From positions 1 through 64,000 of the forward strand of contig DATKOF010000012.1 of the NCBI GenBank assembly GCA_035524795.1: 64,000 nt of DNA, written 5' to 3'. Within the stretch, counting starts at the first letter, position 1; every line of letters begins with the position of its first letter. The notes under the pieces are model-generated. The model did no database searches and was not told the DNA's origin. It saw nothing but the letters and a program-made list of their open reading frames with translations. Shown here piece by piece: positions 48,130 through 56,840 of this stretch. Source of the stretch: DATKOF01 sp035524795 (GTDB lineage: Bacteria; Pseudomonadota; Gammaproteobacteria; Burkholderiales; SG8-41). Made by a program: the position numbers and the translations under genes.

Positions 48130-48303
48130 ATGCGCAACGTTCCACTATTGCTGTCGATGGCCGCGTTGTTATCGGCCTGCGGCATGAAAGGTCCTCTCCA
48201 TCTGCCGCAGGAACCCGCGGCCCAGGCGCCCGCTTCTGCGCCGGCAGCCGGCGCGCAGGCCGGCGACAAGAAGATGCCGGCGGCAGGACAAACCGGGCAG
48301 TGA
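48130..48303 (+). CDS. lptM: LptM-like small lipoprotein
   Basis: A 57-residue lipoprotein. The signal MRNVPLLLSMAALLSACG has its lipobox Cys within LSAC-GMKGPLHLP, and CGxKGPLxLP is the hallmark of LptM (YifL), which matures the LptD/E translocon. An Ala/Pro/Gln-rich tail follows. I took the ATG at 48130; an upstream GTG at 48094 would add a non-conserved stretch. Its stop overlaps the lysA start. The lptM-lysA pairing is conserved. Confidence 0.9.
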   Translation: MRNVPLLLSMAALLSACGMKGPLHLPQEPAAQAPASAPAAGAQAGDKKMPAAGQTGQ

Positions 48304-49544
48304 ATCCTTTCGCCTATCGCGACCAGCAGTTGTGCGCTGAAGCCGTCCCGCTTGCCGACATCGCCGAACGCTACGGCACGCCGTGTTATGTCTATTCGCG
48401 CGCGGCGATCGAGACCGCGTACCGCGCCTACGACCAGGCGTTTGCCCGACACGACCACCTGATCTGTTACGCAGTCAAGGCCAATTCCAACCTGGCTGTT
48501 CTCAATCTGCTGGCGCGTCTCGGTAGCGGATTCGACATCGTGTCGGGTGGTGAGCTGGAACGCGTGATCAAAGCCGGCGGCGATCCGCGCAAGACCGTCT
48601 TTTCGGGCGTCGGCAAAAGCACGGCCGAAATACGTGCGGCGCTCGCCGCCGGCATCCTGTGCTTCAACGTCGAATCGGAAAGCGAACTGAGGCGCCTCGA
48701 CCGCATTGCGGGAGAGCTCGGCACAACTGCGGCGGTCAGCCTGCGCGTCAACCCGGACATCGATGCCAATACCCATCCTTATATCGCCACCGGCCTCAAG
48801 GAGAATAAATTCGGCATCCCTTTCGAAGATGCGGTGCCGTTATATCGCGGCGCGGCAAAAATGGCGAATTTACGGATTGCCGGGGTCGGTTGCCATATCG
48901 GCTCCCAGCTCCTCGAAATCGCCCCGTTCGCCGCAGCGCTTGAGAAACTGCTCGGTCTTCTGAACTGGCTTGCCGCCGAGGGAATCGATATCGGCCATAT
49001 CGACGTCGGTGGCGGGCTGGGCATCCGTTACCACGATGAAACAGCGCCGACGGTCGGCGATTACGCCGATACCCTGCTGGGCCGTCTCGGCAGTCATGGC
49101 CAGAAAATCCTGCTTGAGCCGGGGCGCTCGCTGATCGGCAACGCCGGCGTTCTGCTCGCCCGCGTCGAGTACCTGAAGCACGGCAGGCACCGCAACTTCG
49201 CGGTGCTCGATGCCGCAATGAACGATTTGATGCGCCCCGCGTTGTACGGCGCATGGCATGATATCCAGCCGGTGCATCCACGGCCGGGGCCGACGCGGCA
49301 TTACGAAATAGTGGGGCCGGTGTGCGAAAGCGGGGATTTTCTGGGCCACGACCGCGAATTGAATCTGGCCGAAGACGATCTCGTCGCCGTGATGTCGGCG
49401 GGCGCTTACGGCATGGTAATGAGCTCCAACTACAATTCACGGCCGCGCGCCGCGGAAATAATGGTGGATGGCGCGGCTGCGCATCTGATTCGCGGACGTG
49501 AAACGGTACCGCAATTGTTCGCATCGGAACAAATGCTGCATTGA
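48300..49544 (+). CDS. lysA: diaminopimelate decarboxylase
   Basis: PLP-dependent last step of lysine synthesis: meso-diaminopimelate to lysine. The 414-residue protein carries the PLP-lysine stretch CYAVKANSNLAVL, the VGCHIGSQLL loop, GGGLGIRY, the GRSLIGNAGVLL motif and the C-terminal VGPVCESGDFLG with the active-site Cys. It begins with GTG at 48300 overlapping the lptM TGA. No lysine riboswitch is seen upstream. Confidence 0.96.
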   Translation: MNPFAYRDQQLCAEAVPLADIAERYGTPCYVYSRAAIETAYRAYDQAFARHDHLICYAVKANSNLAVLNLLARLGSGFDIVSGGELERVIKAGGDPRKTVFSGVGKSTAEIRAALAAGILCFNVESESELRRLDRIAGELGTTAAVSLRVNPDIDANTHPYIATGLKENKFGIPFEDAVPLYRGAAKMANLRIAGVGCHIGSQLLEIAPFAAALEKLLGLLNWLAAEGIDIGHIDVGGGLGIRYHDETAPTVGDYADTLLGRLGSHGQKILLEPGRSLIGNAGVLLARVEYLKHGRHRNFAVLDAAMNDLMRPALYGAWHDIQPVHPRPGPTRHYEIVGPVCESGDFLGHDRELNLAEDDLVAVMSAGAYGMVMSSNYNSRPRAAEIMVDGAAAHLIRGRETVPQLFASEQMLH

Positions 49545-49701
49545 ATACACGCCGCGAGCTGTCGAAATTTCATCGTTGAGCTGTGCGCGACAGCGCATGG
49601 CGCCGCGTTTGCGATATGAACCGATCGCGCCATCGATCGAAAGAAAATTCCTCGAGCATATCCGCCGCCGGTTTTAATGCCGCGCATGCAAAAGTTTAAT
49701 T

Positions 49702-49743
49702 TTGACAAAAGAGTTGCTTTTTTTTTAAAACGTGTCATAGAAT
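49702..49743 (+). promoter_or_regulatory. promoter of the Lys/Ala peptide gene
   Basis: An AT-rich block after lysA contains TTGACA (49702-49707). A second option for the polymerase is TTGCTT (49714-49719) with TAGAAT (49738-49743) 18 bp later. The 8 T's between them make it locally the most AT-rich part of the window. The remaining bases 49545-49701 of this gap hold no gene I can see. Confidence 0.55.
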
Positions 49744-49864
49744 TGAGATACCGCGCATCGTGTTGCTGTTTTGGAAAAGCAAAACGGGGATGTGAATGCG
49801 ATGCGTTGGCAGTGCAGAAGCCATTGCACGTTGAAGTTAATCAACCACTCGTAAGGAGACGATA

Positions 49865-49915
49865 ATGGCAGCCAAGAAAAAAGCAAAAAAGAAAAAAGCA
49901 GCTAAAAAGAAATAA
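49865..49915 (+). CDS. 16-residue Lys/Ala peptide
   Basis: An ATG at 49865 with the strong ribosome site AAGGAG five to six bases ahead encodes MAAKKKAKKKKAAKKK and stops with TAA. Eleven of 16 residues are Lys. It sits in its own unit, between the promoter at 49702-49743 and the terminator at 49931-49955, so it should be a ~200-nt mRNA. The composition is that of the repetitive tail of histone H1-like bacterial proteins (AlgP/HctB type), here without the rest. A DNA- or RNA-binding peptide or a leader for an RNA regulator are both possible. Confidence 0.6.
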   Translation: MAAKKKAKKKKAAKKK

Positions 49916-49930
49916 CGGTATTGGTTTGAG

Positions 49931-49955
49931 CGGGAGCTGGGCTCCCCAGCTCCCG
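49931..49955 (+). terminator. terminator of the Lys/Ala peptide unit
   Basis: An 11-bp perfect stem CGGGAGCTGGG with CCCAGCTCCCG, loop CTC, followed by TTATTTCC. It lies 16 bp after the peptide stop codon. Confidence 0.85.
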
Positions 49956-50083
49956 TTATTTCCCCGCTCCAGTTCCCGCAACCGCAGTACCAATAAGCAA
50001 TCCCGTCCGTTCTCCTTCCCCAAGAATCCGCCGCCGAACCCCGTCGCACAGAAAACACATTAACATTATGATTTATATAAAAT

Positions 50084-51520
50084 TTACATCAATATCAGGG
50101 TCGCCAGTCCAAGAAAGATAAAGAATCCCCCGCTGTCGGTGATCGCGGTAATCATCACGCTCGACCCCACTGCCGGATCGCGGCCCAGCTTATGCATCAG
50201 CAGCGGAACCGTGACCCCTGCCACTGCCGCCAGTAGCAGCTCGAGCACCATCGCACCGGCCATGACGACGCCCAACAGCGCGTTACGATAGATCAAAAAC
50301 GCAAAGACACCGACGACGGCGCCCCATATCAATCCATTGAGAAAGCTGACGCCGATCTCCTTGGCAAACAACTTGCGGGCGCTGGCAAGCGTGACCTGGC
50401 CGAGCGCAATGGCGCGGACGATCATGGTGATGGTCTGATTGCCGGAGTTGCCGCCGATGCCGGCGATGATCGGCATCAATGCTGCCAGCGCGACCAGTTT
50501 GGCGATTGACCCCTCGAAAACGCCGATCACCCGCGAAGCGATGAATGCCGTCACCAGATTGATGGCGAGCCAGGTCCAGCGGTTCCTGATGCTGCTCCAT
50601 AATGAAGCGAACAGGTCTTCGTCTTCCTTCAGGCCGCCGGCATTCAGCAGTTCACTGTCGGCTTGCTGGCGAATAAAATCGACTACTGCGTTGACGGTAA
50701 CGCGTCCCACCAGTTTACCGGCATCGTCCACCACCGGCGCCGACACCAGATCATAACGCTCGAACGCGAGCGCCGCGTCCTGCGCTTTTTCGTCGGGACG
50801 CAGCTTGATCGAGTCGACGACCATGGCCTTCGATACGATCACTTCGGGATCGGTCACCAGCAAACGGTTGACCGGCAGCAACCCGAGCAATTGCTCGTTG
50901 CGATCCACGACAAACAACTGGTCGGTATGGTCCGGCATTTCATCCAGCCGGCGCAGATAGCGCAACACCACCTCGACCGTCACTTCCCCGCGGATCGTGA
51001 TCATGTCGAAATCCATCAGTGCGCCGACCGCGTCCTCCGGATAGGACATCGCCGCGCGCAGCCGTTCGCGTTCTTCGGTGGGCAGCGAACTGAATACGCC
51101 CTGCATCACCTCGCGCGGCAGATCAGGCGCCAGGTCGGCGATCTCGTCGGTGTCGAGCTGCTCCGTGGCCGCGACCAGTTCGTTGGTCTCCATGTGCGCG
51201 ATCAGCGTTTCGCGCACCGCATCGGATACTTCGAGCAGGATCTCGCCATCACGATCGGCCTTGACCAGATCCCACACCACCAGACGCTCCCTGAAAGGCA
51301 GCGCCTCCAGGATGTAGGCAACGTCGGCCGGATGCAGCTGATCGAGCTTTTTCTGAAGCTCGGCCAGATTTTGCCTGTGCACCGGCCCCTCCACCGGCTG
51401 GTGGTGCGGCATGCTCTGGCGCTGCACCAAGCTCTCGACCAGCCCATGCCCGTGCAGCAGCTCGATGACCTGCCGCAAGCTGCCCTGCACGCTGGGGGGG
51501 ATGTCTTCGTTATACGCCAT
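50084..51520 (-). CDS. mgtE: magnesium transporter MgtE
   Basis: A 478-residue MgtE channel. The cytoplasmic N-domain (LAELQKKLDQLHPADVAYILEALP) and paired CBS domains (about 150-280, regulating gate opening by Mg2+) precede the membrane part with five helices (about 335-478). The pore signature is IAGIGGNSGNQTITMIVRAIALG, and the C-terminal TDSGGFFIFLGLATLI matches the family. No M-box riboswitch is recognisable upstream. The first codon is at 51520, 345 bp divergent from the next gene. Confidence 0.95.
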   Translation of the reverse strand: MAYNEDIPPSVQGSLRQVIELLHGHGLVESLVQRQSMPHHQPVEGPVHRQNLAELQKKLDQLHPADVAYILEALPFRERLVVWDLVKADRDGEILLEVSDAVRETLIAHMETNELVAATEQLDTDEIADLAPDLPREVMQGVFSSLPTEERERLRAAMSYPEDAVGALMDFDMITIRGEVTVEVVLRYLRRLDEMPDHTDQLFVVDRNEQLLGLLPVNRLLVTDPEVIVSKAMVVDSIKLRPDEKAQDAALAFERYDLVSAPVVDDAGKLVGRVTVNAVVDFIRQQADSELLNAGGLKEDEDLFASLWSSIRNRWTWLAINLVTAFIASRVIGVFEGSIAKLVALAALMPIIAGIGGNSGNQTITMIVRAIALGQVTLASARKLFAKEIGVSFLNGLIWGAVVGVFAFLIYRNALLGVVMAGAMVLELLLAAVAGVTVPLLMHKLGRDPAVGSSVMITAITDSGGFFIFLGLATLILM

Positions 51521-51762
51521 GGACGGTTGATATCGGCAAAACCTGAATCAGCCCGTACGGCCCTGCCATACAGGGACGGAAAACTTTTTATATGAACCGC
51601 GCCAATTATAAGCGCGCCACCGCCATTAACGGCAGGTTAAATGTGGCCTAAGTCGCGGAATCACCATCGCCGCAGCAACGGCGACATGCGCCCGACCCCG
51701 GCTTCGAGCCAGCCATCGGTCTCGATGTGAAAAAATTCCTCATACAAAAGATTACATTTCGG

Positions 51763-51780
51763 ATGTGACCCCTATCACAT
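51763..51780. promoter_or_regulatory. perfect CRP-type operator
   Basis: The 18-mer ATGTGACCCCTATCACAT is a perfect palindrome in its arms, ATGTGA-N6-TCACAT, matching the CRP/Vfr consensus TGTGA-N6-TCACA at all ten positions. It lies 86 bp upstream of the 533-residue gene and 243 bp from the mgtE start. The remaining parts of the 345-bp gap (51521-51762, 51781-51865) show no gene. The site is seen directly; the factor is inferred. Confidence 0.7.
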
Positions 51781-51865
51781 ACTTGCGGCATCGTTCTCAG
51801 CTAATCTGGCTCGGCTATCCAGCCGGATTGCGGTTGCAGTCCGGGCCGGTTATCTGGAGACATCG

Positions 51866-53467
51866 ATGATTTCGCAACCTGTCCTGCTCGACTCTCTGCA
51901 ATTTGCCGACAGCGCGGGCTGCGCACGCTGGGTCGCAACGCTGCCGCTGACCAATATTTCTTCCGCACAGCGGCAGCTGACCGGCCAGATCGCACTCGCC
52001 GGGCAGGCCAACCTGCCCGCCACGGAATTGCTGAAAATACTGGAAACGCTGCGCGAGCCCGTTGTCCAGCTGCAGCGGGAAGCCGCCGTCAAATACGCCG
52101 GCAAGCCTCTGCCGCTGGAAAACAGCGAACTCGTTGCGTGGAAGACAACGGTCGCACTATGGCAGGAACTGACGCGCGCTTATCTGGCATGCCGCGATGG
52201 CTGGAGCGGCGAACCGGCAGGGCGGCGCGTGCACGCCACACTGGTTACGCTGCGTTGTCTGCAATATGTCGGACGGACAATGCTGGAGTACTACCGCATC
52301 CGCCACCAGCCGCCGTCGGCATTGTGGCGCCAGCTGAACCAGCTCTACGCGTTTGCCGAACAAAGCGGCTTCGCGGGCGCCCCGACCGACGCCGAGTCCG
52401 GTCGTCGGGAACCCGTCGCGAGTTGTACCGCGGCATTTTGCCGTACGCTGCTCATCCAGCTTGCAAACCCCTTTGCGCTGACGTCTCGACAGCTGGACTT
52501 CGTCGATCGCTGGAGTGAAGGGTGGACGCCACTGGTCGATCTTTCCAAACAACCGCCTTCGACGCCGTCGACGTCACCACTCACGGTGGATATTGCCGGC
52601 GATCATGGTGCCATGCCGGCGGGCGAAATGAAACCGGCATCCGGTCTGCGCCATCTCGATCTCGATCCGCTGGCGCGCACGCTGCGCCAGTTGATCACCC
52701 TGCTCAAGCAGGGGCAATCCCCCGCCCAACTCGGCCTCGGCAACGAAGCGCGCCAGCCGGGCTGCGAGAATCTGTTAATGCTGCTCTATATCCAGTGGTG
52801 CCGCAGCGGTACCAGCCGCGGCGAGCAGCGCAGCACGAGCGAAGAAAAGGTTCAGGTCTGCCTCGGCATGCACGCCGTGCATTTCCATGTTGGCGGCAGC
52901 CGCGCGTTCCGTCCGCCGGGCAGCAGCCTGTCGCGCCAGGAAGAACAGGATCTGCAGCTGTTCGGCCGCATCAGCGAACGTACCGAACGTCTGCTCGCCT
53001 CCGGCGACAATGTGGCCGTCGAATCATGGCAATTGGTAAACCACAGCGGGGCCGGCTTCATGTGCATGCTGCGCGAACAGGACGCGCGCGCGCGCATCAG
53101 CCACAACCAGCTGGTCGCAGTACGGCAAAACGGCCACACCTCATTTCATGTCGGTGTAGTGCAATGGCTGCGCGCCGAAGAAAACGAAGAGCTGTTCATC
53201 GGCGTACGGCTGCTGGCGAGCCATGCGCGCGCGGTCGCGGTACGGCCGGTAAATTTCAAACTGCCCGGTATCCATGCTTTCGAGCGTGCGCTGCTGCTGC
53301 CCGCATCGTCCGCCCCGGAAATGCCGGCAACGCTGATTCTGCCGCTGGGCTGGCATCAAGCCGGTCGCTTCGTCGACATTCACGGAGAGCAGAAACAGGT
53401 GGCAAAACTCGACGGCCTGCTGGAAAAAGGCAGCGACTTCGACCGCTGTATCGTCTTGTTGAGCTGA
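51866..53467 (+). CDS. hypothetical protein, possible C-terminal PilZ-like domain
   Basis: A 533-residue soluble protein that I do not recognise with certainty. Residues 1-240 are mostly helical with many Leu and Gln, about 240-300 are low complexity (Pro/Ser/Thr-rich), and about 330-490 are more beta-rich. The last part has LVNHSGAGFMCML, then VGVVQWLRAEENEELFIGVRLLAS, which looks like the NxSxxG and W-xxx-GV(R/Q) pattern of degenerate PilZ domains. Cyclic-di-GMP binding is thus possible, but the usual RxxxR head is not obvious. A CRP-type site lies upstream. It is tail-to-tail with phoR. Confidence 0.65.
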   Translation: MISQPVLLDSLQFADSAGCARWVATLPLTNISSAQRQLTGQIALAGQANLPATELLKILETLREPVVQLQREAAVKYAGKPLPLENSELVAWKTTVALWQELTRAYLACRDGWSGEPAGRRVHATLVTLRCLQYVGRTMLEYYRIRHQPPSALWRQLNQLYAFAEQSGFAGAPTDAESGRREPVASCTAAFCRTLLIQLANPFALTSRQLDFVDRWSEGWTPLVDLSKQPPSTPSTSPLTVDIAGDHGAMPAGEMKPASGLRHLDLDPLARTLRQLITLLKQGQSPAQLGLGNEARQPGCENLLMLLYIQWCRSGTSRGEQRSTSEEKVQVCLGMHAVHFHVGGSRAFRPPGSSLSRQEEQDLQLFGRISERTERLLASGDNVAVESWQLVNHSGAGFMCMLREQDARARISHNQLVAVRQNGHTSFHVGVVQWLRAEENEELFIGVRLLASHARAVAVRPVNFKLPGIHAFERALLLPASSAPEMPATLILPLGWHQAGRFVDIHGEQKQVAKLDGLLEKGSDFDRCIVLLS

Positions 53468-53476
53468 CGCGCTCCA

Positions 53477-54802
53477 TCAAGCGCTCAGTTGCCGCACTCC
53501 CGGCAATGGCTGCACGATACGCTGTGCGGGGAACACCACGCTGAACCGGCTGCCGCGTCCCGGGTCGCTCACGATATCGAGCTTGGCCTGATGGCGGCTC
53601 AACACGTGCTTGACGATCGCCAGGCCCAGCCCGGTACCGCCTGTTTCACGCGAGCGGCCGTGGTCGACGCGGTAAAAACGTTCGGTCAGCCGCGGGATGT
53701 GCTGGACTTCGATGCCGATGCCGCTGTCTTCGACGGCAAACACTGGTTGTCCGGCAACACGATGCCAGCGCAGATGAACCTCGCCGCCCTCCGGCGTATA
53801 GCGAATGGCATTGCTGATCAGATTGCCGAATGCGCTGCGCAATTCCTCCGTGCTGCCGGTCAGCCAGTCGGCACTTTCAATATGCAGCTGCATGCGGTGA
53901 CGTCCGGCGGACAGCGCCACAGCGTCCTGATACAAGCCGCGCACCAGCGTCGGCACATCCACGTTTTCCTCACGCAGCGGATACTGCGCGCTCTCGAGGC
54001 GCGACAGTGTAAGCAGGTCCTCGACCAGTCGCTGCATGCGCAACGCCTGGTCCTGCATCAACCGCAGCGTGCGCCGCGTCATATCGCTGTCGAGCCGCGG
54101 CATGCCGATCAGAGTTTCGAGAAAACCGCACAGCACGGTCAGCGGTGTACGCAGTTCATGCGAAACATTGGCGACAAAATCCCGCCGTATCGTTTCCACC
54201 CGCTCAAAATGGGTAATGTCGCGGCTCAACAGCAGTTTCTGTTTGTCTCCGTATGGCACCGGCTGGATCGACAGCAGAATCTCGGTATTGCGCGGCAACC
54301 GCACCGCCAGCGGCTCGTTGTAGTTCAGAGAATTCAGGTACTCGACAAACTGGGGATGACGCACAAGATAAGTGATTTGCTGGCCTTCATCATGCGCAAG
54401 GTCGAGGCCAAGATGCGATTCCGCCTGCGGATTGCACCATTCGATGCGGTCATCTTCATCGAGGATCACCATGCCTTCCGGTATCGCCGCACCGGCGCGC
54501 TGAAAACGTTTGAGTGCCGCGGACAGCCGGGATTCGCTCCGGCTTTGCCGGCGCATCAGCCGGTAAAGCCCTGCAAAAGCGCCGGCCCACAGACCTTTTC
54601 CCGTCGGCACCGTCTCAAGCGACGGATCGCGCAACCAGCGCCGGAATTGATACAGATGACGGAGATGGAGAAACAGCCAGACCAGCAGCGCGCCGCTGAA
54701 ACCGGCCAAGGCGGCAGTCGTACCGAACAACAGCCCCGCGATCAGCGCAGCGGCCGCGAGTAATACCAGTGTGGTGAAGGGCTTGCCCCAGAAACTGAGC
54801 AT
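53477..54802 (-). CDS. phoR: phosphate regulon sensor histidine kinase PhoR
   Basis: Membrane histidine kinase that controls PhoB. The 441 residues have two N-terminal membrane helices (about 8-45), a PAS domain (about 105-190), the HisKA box with phospho-His215 (FVANVSHELRTPLTVLCGFLE), and the HATPase motifs NLISNAIRYTPEGG, VEDSGIGIEVQHIPRLTERFYRVD and GGTGLGLAIVKHVL. It has a short periplasmic loop, as in the PhoR group. It follows phoB in the same direction, 64 bp downstream. No pst or phoU genes are in view. Confidence 0.94.
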   Translation of the reverse strand: MLSFWGKPFTTLVLLAAAALIAGLLFGTTAALAGFSGALLVWLFLHLRHLYQFRRWLRDPSLETVPTGKGLWAGAFAGLYRLMRRQSRSESRLSAALKRFQRAGAAIPEGMVILDEDDRIEWCNPQAESHLGLDLAHDEGQQITYLVRHPQFVEYLNSLNYNEPLAVRLPRNTEILLSIQPVPYGDKQKLLLSRDITHFERVETIRRDFVANVSHELRTPLTVLCGFLETLIGMPRLDSDMTRRTLRLMQDQALRMQRLVEDLLTLSRLESAQYPLREENVDVPTLVRGLYQDAVALSAGRHRMQLHIESADWLTGSTEELRSAFGNLISNAIRYTPEGGEVHLRWHRVAGQPVFAVEDSGIGIEVQHIPRLTERFYRVDHGRSRETGGTGLGLAIVKHVLSRHQAKLDIVSDPGRGSRFSVVFPAQRIVQPLPGVRQLSA

Positions 54803-54866
54803 ACAGCGGCTCGCCGGAAGACTTCGAGAGCCTGATTATCCCACAGCCGGCCGTACCGGCGTGAAT

Positions 54867-55556
54867 TCAGTGCGCCGCGGAAAAGCGGTAGCCGGCGCCG
54901 CGCACGGTTTCAATCAGATGATCGTGCCTGGACGTTTCAAGCGCCTTGCGCAGACGACGGATATGCACGTCCACGGTACGTTCTTCGATAAATACGTGGT
55001 CGCCCCACACCTGGTCAAGCAATTGCGCGCGCGAATAGACGCGCTCCGAATGCGTCATCAGAAAATGCAGCAGGCGGAATTCGGTGGGACCGAGCGTCAG
55101 CGGCTTGCCGTTGCCGCTGACACGATGACTGACCGGATCGAGCTTCAACCCGGCCGCTTCGACCGCGTCGTCGGTTGCCTGCGGCGCACGGCGACGCAGC
55201 ACCGCCTTGATCCGCGCATTGAGTTCGCGCGGCGAGAATGGCTTGGTAATGTAATCGTCAGCGCCGGTTTCCAGACCGGCCAGTTTGTCCGGCTCCTCGG
55301 TGCGCGCCGTCAGCATGATGATCGGCACATCCTGGGTGCGACGGTCGGCACGCAGGCGGCGCGCGAATTCTATGCCGCTCATCCCGGGCAGCATCCAGTC
55401 GAGCAGTACGACATCCGGCAATTCGTCCCGCACCAGATCGATAGCCTGCTCGGCATCGGCCGCACGCAATGGCATATATCCGGCCTGCTCAAGGTTAAGA
55501 CTGATCAGTTCCTGGATGGCAGGTTCGTCTTCGACTACCAATATGGTTGCCGGCAT
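54867..55556 (-). CDS. phoB: phosphate regulon response regulator PhoB
   Basis: OmpR-type response regulator of 229 residues. The receiver domain has Asp53 ([13 protein letters not shown]) and Lys105 ([13 protein letters not shown]). The winged-helix DNA-binding domain contains [31 protein letters not shown] and [10 protein letters not shown]. The ATG at 55556 begins [11 protein letters not shown], the family start. A Pho box precedes it, suggesting autoregulation. First gene of phoB-phoR. Confidence 0.96.
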   Translation of the reverse strand: MPATILVVEDEPAIQELISLNLEQAGYMPLRAADAEQAIDLVRDELPDVVLLDWMLPGMSGIEFARRLRADRRTQDVPIIMLTARTEEPDKLAGLETGADDYITKPFSPRELNARIKAVLRRRAPQATDDAVEAAGLKLDPVSHRVSGNGKPLTLGPTEFRLLHFLMTHSERVYSRAQLLDQVWGDHVFIEERTVDVHIRRLRKALETSRHDHLIETVRGAGYRFSAAH

Positions 55557-55604
55557 ATTTGATTTTTTCCCGGGTGAGATGGGTTGCAATACTATGTAAT
55601 CACG

Positions 55605-55622
55605 ATTACAGCGATGTGACAA
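55605..55622 (-). promoter_or_regulatory. Pho box upstream of phoB
   Basis: On the minus strand the 18-mer TTGTCAC-ATCG-CTGTAAT has the 7-4-7 layout of the Pho box (consensus CTGTCAT-AWAT-CTGTCAY). It matches five of seven bases in one half and six of seven in the other. A -10-like TAGTAT (55589-55594) lies 10 bp closer to phoB, the expected distance. PhoB autoregulation is well known in other bacteria. Confidence 0.7.
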
Positions 55623-55725
55623 TCGGCTATTTTTGCGGTTTCAAATTTCCCCAAAAACCCTTACCAAACAGCACGCTCCGGCGACAATCGGGTATGATGC
55701 CAGTTATTGCGTATCATTGACTGGT

Positions 55726-56103
55726 ATGAGCGTTGCTGAAATTCCGCCGCAACCCACCGAGATTACGCTGCATCGGCAATCGCACGTGCTTGAGATAGCG
55801 TTCGACGACGGCCGGCGATTCAAGTTGCCGTGCGAGTTTTTGCGCGTCTATTCGCCGTCGGCCGAGGTGCGCGGCCACGGCCCCGGCCAGGAAACGCTGC
55901 AAAGCGGCAAGGAGGGCGTCACGATCACCGCTGTCGAGCCGGTCGGCAATTACGCGCTGCGGCTGATTTTTTCCGATGGGCACGACACCGGTATTTATTC
56001 GTGGCGACTGCTGTATACATACGGCGTCAACCGCGACGAGATGTGGCGTGAATATCTGGACCGACTGCGGGCGGCCGGCGCCAGCCGCGAAGCAACCACT
56101 TGA
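55726..56103 (+). CDS. DUF971 protein (gamma-butyrobetaine hydroxylase-like N-domain)
   Basis: A 125-residue protein made of one DUF971 domain: [38 protein letters not shown] and, later, [20 protein letters not shown]. The domain occurs alone in many Proteobacteria and fused to carnitine-type hydroxylases in eukaryotes; in other bacteria it is linked to Fe-S or ubiquinone metabolism. It is followed 2 bp later by ubiE, in the common order DUF971-ubiE. The ATG at 55726 is the conserved start. Confidence 0.9.
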   Translation: MSVAEIPPQPTEITLHRQSHVLEIAFDDGRRFKLPCEFLRVYSPSAEVRGHGPGQETLQSGKEGVTITAVEPVGNYALRLIFSDGHDTGIYSWRLLYTYGVNRDEMWREYLDRLRAAGASREATT

Positions 56104-56105
56104 CC

Positions 56106-56840
56106 ATGTCCAAAACCACGCATTTCGGCTTCGAAGCCGTCAGCGAAAACGAGAAAACCCGGCGTGTCGGACGCGTGTTTGAATCGGTCGCGGAACGCTA
56201 TGATCTGATGAATGACCTGATGTCGGGCGGGCTGCATCGGCTGTGGAAGCGTTTCGCGGTGGAACTCAGCGACGTGCGGCCGGGCCAGCGCGTGCTCGAC
56301 GTCGCCGGCGGCACCGCGGATCTGAGCCGCCTGTTCGCAAAGCGCGTCGGCCCGGATGGCGAAGTCGTGCTGTCCGACATCAACGCCGCGATGCTCGCGG
56401 TCGGGCGGGACCGGCTGCTGAATGCCGGCTACGCGGTGCCGGCGGTCGAGTGCGACGCCGAAAAACTGCCGTTTCCGGATAACCACTTCGACTGCGTCAG
56501 CGCCGCCTTCGGCCTGCGCAATATGACGCGCAAGGAACGGGCGCTGGCCGAAATGACGCGCGTGCTTCGTCCCGGCGGCCGGCTGCTGATACTCGAGTTT
56601 TCGCATGTCTGGAAGCCGCTGCAACCGCTCTACGACGTGTATTCGTTCAGAGTACTGCCGCTGCTGGGCGGAATCGTGGCGCGCGACTCCGCCAGCTACC
56701 GCTATCTTGCCGAATCGATCCGCGTGCATCCGGACCAGGAAACGCTGAAGCGCATGATCGAGGACGCCGGTTGCGTGAACGTCGATTACTGGAATCTGAG
56801 CGCGGGCGTCGTCGCGCTGCATCGCGGATGCAAGCCGTGA
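56106..56840 (+). CDS. ubiE: ubiquinone/menaquinone C-methyltransferase UbiE
   Basis: SAM-dependent methyltransferase of ubiquinone (and menaquinone) synthesis. The 244-residue protein carries [22 protein letters not shown] at its start, then [17 protein letters not shown] (SAM motif), [33 protein letters not shown], and the [14 protein letters not shown] stretch. The first ATG with a consistent start is 56106. Its end overlaps ubiJ by 13 bp. Confidence 0.96.
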   Translation: MSKTTHFGFEAVSENEKTRRVGRVFESVAERYDLMNDLMSGGLHRLWKRFAVELSDVRPGQRVLDVAGGTADLSRLFAKRVGPDGEVVLSDINAAMLAVGRDRLLNAGYAVPAVECDAEKLPFPDNHFDCVSAAFGLRNMTRKERALAEMTRVLRPGGRLLILEFSHVWKPLQPLYDVYSFRVLPLLGGIVARDSASYRYLAESIRVHPDQETLKRMIEDAGCVNVDYWNLSAGVVALHRGCKP

